From positions 60,095,894-60,159,893 of the forward strand of contig OY726574.1 of assembly GCA_963383645.1 (NCBI GenBank): a DNA stretch of 64,000 nucleotides, read 5' to 3'. Position 1 is the stretch's first letter, and the number at the start of each line of letters is the position of its first letter. This stretch comes from Muscardinus avellanarius (taxonomy: Eukaryota; Chordata; Mammalia; Rodentia; Gliridae). The notes beneath the pieces were generated by a model. The model worked only from the letters and a program-made list of their open reading frames with translations, made no database searches and was not told the origin of the DNA. Both the position numbers and the translations under genes were made by a program. Below, in pieces: positions 9,993 through 19,670 of the stretch.

Positions 9993-10640
9993 AGACAAAG
10001 ACTAGAGCCACTGTATGACCCAGCTATGCAGTTCCTCAGTATCTTCCTCAAAGAATTAACATCAGAAAACTATAGTAATGCATGCATAGCTATGTTTATA
10101 GAGACGCAGTTCCCAAAAGCCAAATTACAGAACCAACCCAAGTGTCTGTCAACAGAGGGATGGATGGCAAAAATGTAGTATGTGTACCCACTGGAATTTG
10201 ATGCATCCATAAAGAAGAATATTATGTCATTTGCAGGAAAATGGAGGGAACTAAAGAATGTTACGCTAAGTGAGACCAGCCAGGCTCAGGAAGTTGAACA
10301 AAGGTTGAATCTTTTCTCTCATATGTGGGAGTTGGAACAAAAAATAAGAAAACAGAAGAGACTTTAGATGGATGATGAGAAAGACCAGCAGAACAGTGGA
10401 AGGGCCAAGGGAAGGAAAGTGGGGAGGAGAAAAGGGAGAACTGATCAAAGAAACAAATGATGCCATGTCCGTATGTAAAGCAATCCCGCTATATCCATGT
10501 GGAGGGTGAGCGGCGGGGTGAGGGCTGAAGGGAAGCGCACCAAGAATTGTGCACCTGTTTGTATGACTTTGAACTTTACCGTGGCATATACTGACAGTGT
10601 ACCAGTAAAGTATATGTAAAGACAGAATCACAACGAAACC
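9993..10640 (+). mobile_element. L1 3' end, 5'-truncated
   Basis: The last part of L1 ORF2 and the 3' UTR are present: CCACTGTATGACCCAGCTAT, AACCCAAGTGTCTGTCAACA, ATGTCATTTGCAGGAAAATG and CTCATATGTGGGAGTTGGAA. It ends at CAGTGTACCAGTAAAG, a diverged form of the AATGCACCAATAAA terminus seen in other L1 copies here. Stops and frameshifts break the reading frame. Confidence 0.92.
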
Positions 10641-10671
10641 AAACCAAAAGCCAGGACCTTGACATGTAGAT

Positions 10672-11236
10672 GTCTTAGTCTGTTTTCTGCTACTATAACA
10701 GAATTCCACAGACTGGGTAATTTATAATAACAGAAATTCATTTGTCTCACAGTTCTGGGCTGCATCCCATCATGATGGGGGGGCAAGTGGGCATGTGAGC
10801 GGCAGAGAGAGAAAGTTGAACTGAACTCATTCTTTATGGTTCTGGTATTGAGTACCGGGGATGGAACCCAGGGGCATTCTACCTCAAAGCTATACCCCCG
10901 CAGCCCTATTTTTTTTATTCCTTATCTTTTTGAAACAGGGTCTCATTTAAGTTGCAAAGGGCCTCACTAAGTAGCTGAAGCTGGCCATGAACCTAAGACC
11001 CTCCTGTCTCAGCCTCCCAATACTGGGATGATAAGGGTGTGTCACTCATTCTTTTCATCAGGAACCCAGGCCTGCAGTAGGACTTATTCCTATGATAATA
11101 GCATTCCTCCATTCACCAGGGCCTAATCACCTTGCTAACAAATCACCTCTCCAAGGTCCCACCTCGTAATACTGTTGCGATGGCAATTAAATTTCATTGA
11201 GAGTTTGGGGGGAACTTTCAAACCATAGTAGTGGAG
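10672..11236 (-). mobile_element. MaLR-type LTR, split by a SINE
   Basis: It opens with TTAGTCTGTTTTCTGCTAC, then CACAGACTGGGTAATTTATA and CACAGTTCTGGGCTGC. After the SINE it continues GCCTAATCACCTTGC, AAGGTCCCACCTCGTAATAC and TTTCAAACCATAG. Inverted, this is the classic MaLR LTR order. Confidence 0.88.
10836..11043 (-). mobile_element. B1-dID SINE with target duplication
   Basis: A complete minus-strand copy inside the LTR. The target duplication ACTCATTCTTT is at 10825-10835 and 11044-11054. Confidence 0.95.
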
Positions 11237-11771
11237 AATTAATCTGTCAAGCTGTTTCTATTATGTAGGCAAAAAAAGAACATAAACTAAGATAAAAGAT
11301 GGGAATTTTAAAAAGTAAAGAGCAGTCAAATTCAGTGAAGTCTCAGGGACAATTTTGTGAACCCTAAAGACCCATTAGGGTGCTACTTGCATCCTATAAA
11401 CCCTTTAAACTCAAGGTCATATTTGATGTACCATGGCTCTTACTTCATGGAGTAGGACTTAAGCTTTGTAAGTTTGAAAAACACTCAGATTCTTCTCTGT
11501 ATTGAATAATGAAATGGGTGGATGAAGTAGAATTAGTGAATGTATAGCTAAATAAAACCTAGAGTACTCGAATATGCCTAGTTACTCTTAGTTGTGGATA
11601 ATCTCAGATCACTAAGTTGTTGACTCATAGTTATATGTGTCTTGCAGATCACATCCTCCTATGAGACTGTACAACATTCGATTTTTGTATTTACTTTTGG
11701 TCTATGCAATCAGATAGCAAAACCTAATTTAGTCACAATAGAAACAGAATTCTTTTCATCGGTCATGTGTG
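11237..11771. other. Unassigned sequence
   Basis: AT-rich DNA without a recognised gene or repeat. Confidence 0.4.
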
Positions 11772-11940
11772 TGTGTGATAGCTGGGATTGAACCCAGGGG
11801 CTTTCTATCTCTGAGCAACATCCTCAGCCTGATTTTATTTTATTTTTTATTTTTTTTAAATTAAAAAAAAATTGCAGTACTGGAAAAGGAATCCAGAAGC
11901 ATTCTACTGAGATACACCCCCAGCTCTATTTTCTTTCTTT

Positions 11941-12393
11941 TTTTTTTTTTTTTTTTTTTGCAGTACTAGTGATGGAACCCAGGGGCATTGTTCCTCCAAG
12001 CTATACCCCCAGCCTTATTTTTAGTCTTTTTATTTTTATTTATTTATTTTATTTTTTATTATTTATTTATTTATTTATTGGTGGTACTGGGGTTCCTGGA
12101 AGCCCTTCAACCTGCAGGCTACACTCCCAGACCTATTTTATATTTTTATTTGGAAACAGGGTTTCCTAAGCCAGCGGCTGGCTTCGAACCTGCGCGATCC
12201 TCTGCGCTATCCTCCTGTCTCTGCTTCCCAAGCACGGGGATTACAAGTGTGCGCCACCACGCCCGGCTAGTCTTTTTATTTTTGAAAGAGGGTCTCACTG
12301 ACTCACTAAGTAGCTAAGGCTGTTCATGAACCGTGATTCTCAGGTCTCTGCCTCCTGAGTGCTGGGATTACAAGCGTGCGCCACCATACCCAG
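11941..12393 (-). mobile_element. Third SINE layer of the nest
   Basis: It has a long T tail (11937-11959), an ID half GATGGAACCCAGGGGCATTG, and a B1 half resuming at 12284 with GAAAGAGGGTCTCACTGACT. It was split in its own linker by the innermost copy. Confidence 0.88.
12038..12268 (-). mobile_element. Innermost SINE of the nest, young subfamily
   Basis: It carries the subfamily-specific GGTGGTACTGGGGTTCCTGG end and TTCGAACCTGCGCGATCC, the complement of an intact B box. The 15-bp target duplication AGTCTTTTTATTTTT is at 12023-12037 and 12269-12283. A small local duplication (GCGCGATCCTCTGCGCTATC) is private to this copy. Confidence 0.96.
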
Positions 12394-12837
12394 CACTCTA
12401 CTATTTTTTATTTTGAAACAGGGTCTCACTAAGTTGAGGAGGGCCTCACTAAGGAGCTGAGGTTGGCCATGAACCTATGATCCTCCTGTCTCAGCCTCCC
12501 AAGTACTGGGATTACAAGCGTGCACCACCACACCGGCTCTTATATTTTATTTTGAAACAGCATTTTACTAAATTGCTGAGGGCCTCCCTAAGTTGCTAAG
12601 GCTGGACTCGAACCTGCCGTCCTCAGGCTCCCAATAACTGGGATTAGGGCATGCACCATCACACCTGGCTTCATTTTTCCTTTAGGTAGGGTTAATAATG
12701 AGTTGTTTATTATCTTTCTAATTAGATCTATGATTAATTTTGTATAGGATCCGCAGTGTTTAATCAGAACTAATCTCTGTACTCAGAATCTCATGAGGTT
12801 TTCTTGTCAGCCCTTCTAAAGACAAGGAAAAATATGG

Positions 12838-13131
12838 GAGAGGCACTGGGGGTTGAATCCAGGGGCCTTCTACTCTGAGCTATATCCCGAATCCTTTAGA
12901 TGTTTTATCCTGAGACAGGGCTCTTTACATCGCTGAACCTGGGAGGGGTATGTGCAGGCAGAGGAGCCATCTGATGCTGTGTGTATGTGTGTCATTATCA
13001 TTGTGATATGGGATTATAATGCACCAATAAAAGCATATTAACAAAGTAAATAAATTTGCTGAACCTGCAATCCTCTTGCCTAGCCTCCAAAGTTCTGAAA
13101 TTACAGCTATGCACTATCACACTAAGTTGTT
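12838..13131 (-). mobile_element. B1-dID SINE, split by an L1 stub
   Basis: ID half and start of B1 half at 12838-12941, rest of B1 at 13058-13131. The split is flanked by the exact 10-bp duplication GCTGAACCTG. Confidence 0.85.
12942..13057 (+). mobile_element. Very short L1 3' stub (about 116 bp)
   Basis: It ends in TTATAATGCACCAATAAAAG plus an A-rich tail. This is the same terminus seen, reversed, at the L1 3' ends at 20.6, 33.3 and 49.6 kb. The target duplication is at 12932-12941 and 13058-13067. This is a severely 5'-truncated L1 inserted into a SINE. Confidence 0.82.
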
Positions 13132-13565
13132 AACACACTTGGCTAGAGAATTTTTAAAAAATTGTATCCCAAACAATATGTTAATGGCAAAGTCATTTAA
13201 AAATCCACATTCTTACTAGAATTTATTAAATATGCTCACCTTTTAAACATTTAGGAACACAATGTAGTTTTTGAAATAGCTTCTGCAATGAAGGCTGAAT
13301 TATGATCTTATACTATATTATTTAAAATAGGTACTCCAGTTTTAGTTTCTTTTCTTTTGATGAGCATTTTCCTCTTTGCCAAGTACGAAATAAAACAAAA
13401 ACAAAAATTCTTCCTGTGATATATGCAATGTACAAATGCATCCAAATATGACATGATGCCCTCGAATATATATAATTTTTATGTAACAGTGAAGGTAAAT
13501 TTAATTTAAACTTAAAAATGAAAATAATTTCAAGTATTTATCATAGAAAATATAAAATTAAAGAG
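13132..13565. other. Unassigned AT-rich sequence
   Basis: No gene or repeat is recognised. Confidence 0.4.
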
Positions 13566-13638
13566 AATTATAAGAGAAAAAATGAGAGGGAGAGGGAGGG
13601 AATAGGAGACGGAGAGGGAGAGGGAGAGGGGGAGAGAC

Positions 13639-13676
<38 letters not shown>

Positions 13677-13720
13677 AGAGAGAGAGGGCAAGAAAGGGAG
13701 AGAGAGGGAGAAACAGAACT
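13566..13720 (+). repeat. GA-rich / (GAGAGG)n tract
   Basis: Nearly pure purine strand of GAGAGG, GAGA and GGGAGA words. It yields a spurious E/R-rich 83-codon frame. Confidence 0.95.
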
Positions 13721-13783
13721 AAATGCTCTTTGGGGTCTCATGAGAGAGTTTTCCCAGAATAATTCTTAGAGAAGAACAAAGTG

Positions 13784-13860
13784 TAGGGCTGGGGGTGTTG
13801 CTCTGTGGTGAAATGTGTGCTTAGCATGCACAAGGCCTCTTCAAGGGAGTCTCTAGGTAA
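13784..13860 (+). mobile_element. Standalone ID SINE
   Basis: GGGCTGGGGGTGTTGCTCTG, then GTGCTTAGCATGCACAAGGC, is the tRNA-Ala-derived ID core. It includes the GCTTAGCATGCACAAGG segment that the ID half of the dimeric SINE lacks, so it is a separate monomeric element. Confidence 0.8.
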
Positions 13861-14292
13861 AAACTGTCATGCAGAGGGGTAACCCAGCAAATCCTCATAA
13901 TGAAACTATAATTACAATTTTAACCTTAATTTCCATAGCCAACACATATGGCCAAAGAGATATAAGAAGTGTGGTGAAATATCACCTGAGAGGTAGAAGA
14001 CAGAGGACTCAAGATGGCACTGAACGTGGAGTTGCCTTAACAACTCAGAGAGCCACAACCCACCCCCAGTTACGAATCTGCCTGGGAAATCCTTAGTAGA
14101 AATAACTCAGTGACCATAGGCATTTTACTGAAAGCAACTGTGGAGGGAATTTGCACTTAGATAAGGAAAAAGATAAGAGATAAAGTCAAATCTCTCTCTT
14201 TCTCTTTTCATATGTGTATATATATGATTATTATCTATTATACACATGGCATGATGTAGAGTAATAAGAATTATGTGTAACTGAGCATGAAT
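13861..14292. other. Unassigned sequence
   Basis: A 75-codon plus-strand frame at 13869-14096 has no recognised features. Nothing else is seen. Confidence 0.4.
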
Positions 14293-14305
14293 GTACTTCA
14301 CTTTG

Positions 14306-14524
14306 TTTTTGTTTTTGTTTTGTGGGTCTGGGGATGGAACCCAGGGGCATTCGACCTCCGAGCTACACCCCCTGCCCTATTTTTTATTCTTTATTTTGAA
14401 ACTGGGTCTCACTGAGTTTCAGAGGGCCTCACTAAGTAGCTGAGGCTGTCCACGAATCGCGATCCTCCGGTCTCAGCCTCCCAAATGCTGGGATTACAAG
14501 CGTGCGCCACGACGCCTGGCTAAA
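14306..14524 (-). mobile_element. B1-dID SINE with 13-bp target duplication
   Basis: Full-length minus-strand copy with a (TTTTTG)n tail. GTACTTCACTTTG is duplicated at 14293-14305 and 14525-14537. Confidence 0.96.
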
Positions 14525-14537
14525 GTACTTCACTTTG

Positions 14538-15138
14538 AAGACTTATATTTAAATAGCTTCAAGTCACAGGCCGAACAAAGCTTGTATTAAAGACGACAGC
14601 CAGCAATGTGAGCTAGCTTGAGATAGATGCCAACCAGTCTGAGATAGGGAGGTAGACCAGTAATCCTTGTCCCTGGCAGGTGTAGAAATGCCTACCCACG
14701 TTGGTCTCAGGGCTTAGCGGCCTCCTGGGCAGGAGGAAGGAGCGATGGGAGAAACGCTGCCATACCTGCACCATATGTGCACGCCATGCCGCTGTGGTTC
14801 ACTGCTCCATGACTGTTACATGATGAAGGCTGAGTTGAACTAACCCTGCTGTTTGCCCGAGGTCGGCATCCTTTAGATGATGCCCTTTCAGTGAGTTTTA
14901 AGGACCTGCCTCAGTAAAGCCAGCCTTTGACTCACATGGGACACCTGCCCAGACTTTCTTTACTCCTTCTCCTAGGGCATGGGTAATTCTCATTAGCAGA
15001 GAAATGAAAAGTCGTTCTCCCCTCTGAAAACAAAAGAAAATATAACTATTGAATCCCCTCCTCTCTCTAGTGGCAGCTCCTTTTCTGCACTCTTCTAGAA
15101 ACCCTGCTTTTAAACACTGTCTATATTCACTTCCTCCA
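14538..15138. other. Unassigned sequence
   Basis: Includes a moderately GC-rich part at 14690-14830. CAGTAAAGCCAGCCTTTGAC near 14910 resembles the poly(A) part of an LTR, but no boundaries can be set. Confidence 0.35.
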
Positions 15139-15350
15139 AATTCCCTCCCTTCCTTCCTCTCTCCCTCCCTTTTTCTCCTTCCCTCCTTTCCTTTCTCCCT
15201 TCCTCCTTTCCCTCCCTTCCTCCCTTCTTTTCTTCCTTCCTCCCTCCCTTCCTTCCTTCCTTCCTCTCTCCCTCCTTTTCTCCTTCCCTCCTTCCCTCCT
15301 TTCCTTTCTCCCTTCCTCCTTTCCCTTCCCCTTCCTTCCGTCCTTCCTCT
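15139..15350 (+). repeat. (CCTT)n/(CTCC)n polypyrimidine tract
   Basis: A C/T-only strand of CCTT, CCCT and TTTC words, about 210 bp. It abuts the 3' end of a minus-strand SINE and probably grew from its A-rich tail. Overlapping S/L/P-rich and G/R/K/E-rich open frames are artefacts. Confidence 0.95.
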
Positions 15351-15351
15351 C

Positions 15352-15522
15352 TTGAATTAAACCCTGCCTTTGAGCTACACCCCAGCACTTTTTTTTTTCC
15401 AAAGTCTTGCAGACTTGCCGAGGGTCTCACAAAGTGGCTGAGGCTTCCTTCAAACCTGCTCTCCTCCTATCTCAGCCTCCCAAGAACTGGGTTTGTGACA
15501 ACTTGGGCCACTACACATGTCC
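15352..15522 (-). mobile_element. B1-dID SINE, partial
   Basis: The ID half is shortened (GCCTTTGAGCTACACCCCAG). The B1 half includes TCTCAGCCTCCCAAGAACTG and ends GGCCACTACACATG. Confidence 0.8.
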
Positions 15523-15849
15523 CCTCTTCTTTATTTTTATGAATGTGTAATTCACATAACAAAATAACTGTTGTCGTGGAAGCAGTCCAGCAGTTCCTTT
15601 CAGTTCAGTGTGTGGTTCAGCAGAGGAAACTCTAAGCAACAGGGATGCTACGGAATTCATCGCTCCCGTTTGCTCAGTTCTTTTCTGGCTTTAAAACATA
15701 GGTCCTGTGTCTCAGAAATCTCTTTGAAATGGGGTTTCTCGAGAGAAAACCCGGTGAGTTCTTGTCTACGGTGAGCAAAGAATGACACCCGCAGACCTCA
15801 GGAAGGGGAGTAAAAGGTTTATTGGAAGCAACAGGGAATGGGGGGAGGG

Positions 15850-16146
15850 TGGCTGCCTTCAGGACAATACTTGAGAGTAGCCCAAGCCAAATTGCCTTCA
15901 GGTGCAGGCTGCTTTCTTCCAGAGTCCACGCGATCTGCCAGAAGGGAATAGAGAACTCCGGGGTCCAGTAGCTGCTCATCAGAAAAGAGGTACGGGTCAC
16001 CCCTAGGGGCCTGGCCAACCATGATGTCCAGCAGAGGCCTTCAGGTCACTACTCGAGAGTCACCCCAGCCACGTGCCCTCAGATGTACTCTGCCTTCTCT
16101 CAGGGCCAACACGACCTGCGAGAGAGAGAGAACAGCTCCCCCAAAG
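15850..16146 (-). repeat. Imperfect tandem duplication within the LTR
   Basis: Two copies of a roughly 115-bp segment, offset by about 181 bp. Shared words in order: GCCTTCAGG, ACT(T/C)GAGAGT, GCC(A/C)AA or CACGTG region, CTGCCTTC/CTGCTTTC, and GATCTGC/GACCTGC. Confidence 0.75.
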
Positions 16147-16164
16147 GGGAGGGGGTCCCGAGCA

Positions 16165-16175
16165 GGAAAGTCCCC
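16165..16175 (-). promoter_or_regulatory. NF-kB-like motif in the LTR
   Basis: GGGGACTTTCC on the minus strand matches the kB consensus GGGRNNYYCC. It lies upstream of the LTR poly(A) signal in the same orientation, in what would be U3. The motif is read directly; activity is not shown. Confidence 0.5.
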
Positions 16176-16650
16176 CTTTTGCCATCCGGTCAGGCCTTGC
16201 CTGACAGCTTGCAAGTTAGCTTTTGGTTAGGGTGACTTTTGGGATTCCAAGGAGAATTTGCATAGGGCATTTGCAAGTCCTTTGAAGGGTCTCCTTTCAG
16301 GAATGACAGACTTGCTGCTTGGTGGGTTTGTTGATTAGTAAACAGATGGCTTTGTGAAGCTCTGGCCTTCTTATCTCTGAGCCTTTGGAGTTTCAGGCAT
16401 TTGCACCCCTCAGGAAACTCAGGAAATTAGCTTTTTTCTACCGAGGCCTTTTCCCTATCTGCCTATTTCCTTTCTACCTCCTCAACTTCATGCCAAGGAA
16501 ACCAGTGCAGTTGGCCAACGCCCTGCCCAGGACTCACTCCGTGACTTTCTCTACCTATGCCTGCTCTCTCAGGAGTCCCATTTACTCACATGGTTTTAAG
16601 CACCACCCAAATGCCAAGAGCCTAAAAGTCCAATATGGACTTTCCTCTGT

Positions 16651-16740
16651 GAACCTTGGAGGCCTTCTTCATTACCAGCAGAACCCTGGAGGTCCTCTCC
16701 GTTACCAGGAGAACCTTGGAGGTCTTCTCCATTACCATTA
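16651..16740 (+). repeat. 30-bp minisatellite, three units
   Basis: Three adjacent 30-bp units start at 16651, 16681 and 16711. Each begins GAACC(T/C)TGGAGG and contains TTACCA. The period divides by three, so the repeat appears as a GG(L/P)L(H/R)Y motif in both overlapping open frames. Confidence 0.95.
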
Positions 16741-17061
16741 TCCCATCGTTTTGCGCCAGTTAGAACATGGAGATTCCATCCCAGCCCAAGATGCATGAGC
16801 TAGGCAGAACATTGACTTAGCAAAGGACTGAGTGGGCTCGGCAGATCAGTGCTATTCACCCCATCCCACCCAATTTGCCCTGTGACCCTGAGAGAAAAAC
16901 TGTTTTTGTGCTTGTTTGATCATTGCTACTGAAGATAGTCATATGATTATTCTCCTTGACAGAAGCTAACACCCTCTCCTAGCCTTGGGTCTTGCTTCTT
17001 GGCCCTCCTCCAAGTAGCTGTCAGAATTACACACCTACTCAGATTATACACATGCGTGTGC

Positions 17062-17486
17062 AAAGGAACTACTGAGGATTTAATCCAGAGAAGCTCTACC
17101 TCTGGGTCTATTTTATTTTGTTTTTATTTTATCTTATTTTTATTTTTATTTATTTACTTAATTTTTGTGGTGCTAGGAATTGAACACAGGAACATTCTCC
17201 CTCCAAGCCACACCTCCAGCCCAATTTTTTTTATTCTTTATTTTGAAACAGGGTCTCACTAAGTTTCAGAGGGCCTCAGTAAGTAGCTGAAGCCGGCCTC
17301 AAATCCAAATCCTTCTGTCTTAGCCTCCCAAGTCGTGAGATTACAAGCATGCGCCACCATGACCAGCTTTATTTTTTATTTTGAAACAAAGTCTCACTAA
17401 ATTGCTGAGCTGGACTCAAATCTGCTATCCTCCTGTCTCAGCTTCCCAAGTCCTGCAATTACAGGTGTAAATCACCACACCCAGCT
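17062..17486 (-). mobile_element. Outer SINE of a two-layer nest
   Basis: ID half at 17062-17115 and B1 half at 17370-17486 (ending GTAAATCACCACACCCAGCT). It was split in its A/T linker by another minus-strand SINE. Confidence 0.83.
17116..17369 (-). mobile_element. Inner SINE of a two-layer nest
   Basis: T/ATTTT-rich tail (17116-17165), ID half GGAATTGAACACAGGAAC, and a B1 half ending GCGCCACCATGACCAGCTT. It is complete and intermediate in age. Confidence 0.88.
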
Positions 17487-18008
17487 CAGATTATTTTTGT
17501 CCCAAAGCATGATCCCCACAGGCCCCCCATTTTCTCCAGCATGCTCATTCCTGTGCCATCCCGCATACCTTCCTCCTGAGTGAATGCCCCACTCCATTCT
17601 CCTCTCCTCCTCAAGGCTTTTCCACTCAGGAAGCAGCAGATTCCTCAGCCCTCCCTAAACATTCCTTCTACCACTTCCCTTAATTGACACCTCACCGTGC
17701 CCTGGGGGCAGTAACTTACTTTAGTCCTCTCAAGCAAAAGCTGCTGTTTATACTCTCAAGTTTCCTTTATCAAGATTGGAAGTCAGAAAAAATACCCATC
17801 CTATCCCCCAGTGTGAATTCCTATCCATAGTCCTGTGTCCCTTCCCCCCAGGTTTATATCCCATTTTCTAGTAATTTACCCAGGCTTGTTATTCAGATTT
17901 TAAAAAGAAAAAATAAAATGGCTAAAAACTCAAATCAAGTATACATTTGGAATTAAATATGTTCTTTCATCCCACAACCTAGAGCCCCAATCATCCATCC
18001 GCATCTAC
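17487..18008. other. Unassigned sequence
   Basis: C/T-rich unique sequence. No gene or repeat is recognised. Confidence 0.4.
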
Positions 18009-18033
18009 TATCTATCTATCTATCTATCTATCT
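18009..18033 (+). repeat. (TATC)n microsatellite
   Basis: About six tetranucleotide units, followed by a broken TATCTATG continuation. Confidence 0.95.
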
Positions 18034-18149
18034 CCTATCTATGTATGTACCCTGCACAGACACATAAACACCATGTGTACAAGCAAATGAACTTGTACCT
18101 GCATCTTTACTCAGGCACACACGGACACAGGAGAACACCCATGTGCTTA

Positions 18150-18185
18150 CAAATTATGCACACACACACACAAACACACACACGA
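18150..18185 (+). repeat. (CA)n interrupted
   Basis: CA repeats broken by AAA and GAT. This is one of several alternating tracts in this kilobase. Confidence 0.85.
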
Positions 18186-18255
18186 TCACATAAATGCTTA
18201 TCTTTTAAAATGATGGCATGCTATTCATACAGCTTATCTATGAACTCTTTTCAAG

Positions 18256-18315
18256 TACAATATGTACATATATATAATATACACATATAAAATATATACA
18301 TATACATATATAGAA
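18256..18315 (+). repeat. (AT/ACAT)n tract
   Basis: Alternating ATAT and ACATAT words. Low complexity. Confidence 0.85.
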
Positions 18316-18418
18316 AAATGCATGGGTCACTGAATGCACATTTAATATTCTTTCATTCTCGTTATTTTCATGCAGCACTCCAGGGAAAAGATGCTTGTTG
18401 CGGTGGGGGGAAATGTGC

Positions 18419-18448
18419 ATGGTGTGTGTGTGTGTGTGTGTGTGTGTG
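18419..18448 (+). repeat. (TG)n microsatellite
   Basis: About 14 TG units between G-rich flanks. Confidence 0.97.
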
Positions 18449-18539
18449 GGGAGAAGTAATCCCCCCACCACCACCACACAAACAGACAAACAGAAAAACC
18501 ACGGATCTTGTCCTAAACTAAGAATAAGTATTCATCACT

Positions 18540-18870
18540 TGGACAGCTGCTGAAGATTTAAAGAAGTTTATTAAAAAAGATAGAAATACAGAAAATAGAA
18601 ATACAGCCCCATGCCAAGATGGCATGAGGGGATGACTCGAATGAGTACAGCAAAGGGCTTACACGTGGACTTGGCCTTTTATATCCATGACCTCCATCTT
18701 GTTTTCGTGACTCTGAAGTAGTGAATGTCCCTGTAAGGTACCTCCCCTTGCAAGGTGTGGTGAGGTGTCTCCTTTCATGGAGGGCAAGGCCAAACCCTGC
18801 CCTATCCCCCCTAGCTCATCATGTAGATCTGTCTTTAGAAAGAGGAAGCCCTAGCTCTCCTCTATTGACT
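18540..18870 (-). mobile_element. LTR candidate with TATA box
   Basis: On the minus strand GGATATAAAAGGCC (about 18674-18687) is followed about 110 bases later by AATAAACTTC (about 18564-18573). This TATA-to-poly(A) spacing is typical of an LTR. GCCATCTTGGCATGG between them forms a small hairpin. The ends are not resolved. Confidence 0.45.
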
Positions 18871-19670
18871 TGTTAAGTACTTTGAGCTAGGTTGATTTAC
18901 ACTGGAATAGCTGCCTGTTTTTTGGCAGAAACCAAGTCCTTTCTTTACCCATGTCTGCCTCCATTTTAACACAACTATTTTGAAATATACCACTTATTTT
19001 CTTTTGAACTATATTAATAATCAGAGCTTTCCCAAATGTTCCTAGGCCATTCCCCATACTGACACAATGCTCCCAATCAACATACAACTTTCAAATCCAG
19101 TCTCTTCAGCGGCTCTATTCTGGGACTGAATGTATAAATCTATTTAAGTAGTCTTGGATCCTTAGACCTTTTTCATTATTCTAAAGTTAGAAGAAAATGC
19201 CACAGTGATTACCCTTGTGCGTGTCTCTTTGACCACATTTATGAGTTTAACAGAGAGTGGAAATTCTGGATTCCCTTGCTGTCCTGCGGGAACACCTCCA
19301 CAGCCCTCTTAACAGTCTTTTTATTAGCTATTTGGTAAATTGCAGCCCGCTACTGTAAGGCTGCCCCTGGCCTTTGCTCCTCCATTGTTCTTATGGATTT
19401 GAAAGCGCTCACTTCTCTGTGTTATTCACGGCACCCCGCCCTGCAGAGGACCAGCACTGAGCTCTCTAGTGGCTTTGCTGCCCTTCTAACTGGGGCTGAT
19501 GACATTAATGGAAGAAGTACACTTGGGGTCCTCCTATGGAACATCAGCCCCAAGATCGAGGTTGTCTTCTGGGCTTATACAATACGTACATTCCAGCATG
19601 CTCTCTTCCTTCAGCATTTTGGCTCCTCTTACCTTCAGGCTAGAGATCTCAGGTCTTTCTTTTTTACTTA
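18871..19670. other. Unassigned sequence
   Basis: No gene or repeat is recognised. Three overlapping open frames (69-107 codons) at 19393-19822 run into an LTR and share no known domain. Confidence 0.4.

Larger units (their letters stand above)
11868..12537 (-). mobile_element. Second SINE layer of the nest
   Basis: ID half at 11872-11935 and B1 half at about 12400-12537. The break is again in the linker, with CTCTATTTTC on one side and CTCTACTATT on the other as a degraded target duplication. Confidence 0.83.
11772..12671 (-). mobile_element. Outermost SINE of a four-layer nest
   Basis: ID half at 11777-11845 (GGGATTGAACCCAGGGGC) and B1 half at 12538-12671 (ending GCACCATCACACCTGGCT). Both are minus strand and separated by three further SINEs. 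The break lies in its A/T linker. It is the most diverged and so the oldest layer. Confidence 0.85.
15569..16800 (-). mobile_element. LTR-like block with internal duplication
   Basis: On the minus strand the poly(A) signal AATAAACCTTTTACTCCCC (about 15812-15830) is followed by the U5-like GACAAGAACTCACCGGGTTT and a possible terminus ACGACAACA at 15569. Upstream, two related segments (about 15850-15965 and 16033-16146) share GCCTTCAGG, CTC(G/A)AGAG and CGA(C/T)CTGC. CpG dinucleotides are frequent for this window. I judge it an endogenous retrovirus LTR; the 5' limit is not resolved and no gag, pol or env reading is visible beside it. Confidence 0.6.

Noticed and set aside
11969..12317. Frames rich in F, I, Y and L that resemble membrane segments
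   Set aside because: They translate (ATTT)n and T-rich tails of minus-strand SINEs. The same YLFIYL motif recurs at 7.8, 24.9 and 45.0 kb for the same reason.
13784..13860. tRNA-Ala-like gene
   Set aside because: It has tRNA-like A and B box traces, but the body matches an ID SINE with an A-rich 3' side and no complete cloverleaf.
15049..15430. S/L/P-rich and G/R/K/E-rich frames up to 106 codons
   Set aside because: Artefacts of a polypyrimidine tract next to a SINE.
16385..16798. 137-codon open frame with a GG(L/P)LHY repeat
   Set aside because: The repeat comes from a 30-bp minisatellite in or beside an LTR-like block. The opposite strand is also open, and there is no domain, Kozak or splice support.
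18009..18185. Short regularly spaced repeats resembling an array
   Set aside because: These are microsatellites without unique spacers; CRISPR arrays are not expected in a mammalian genome.
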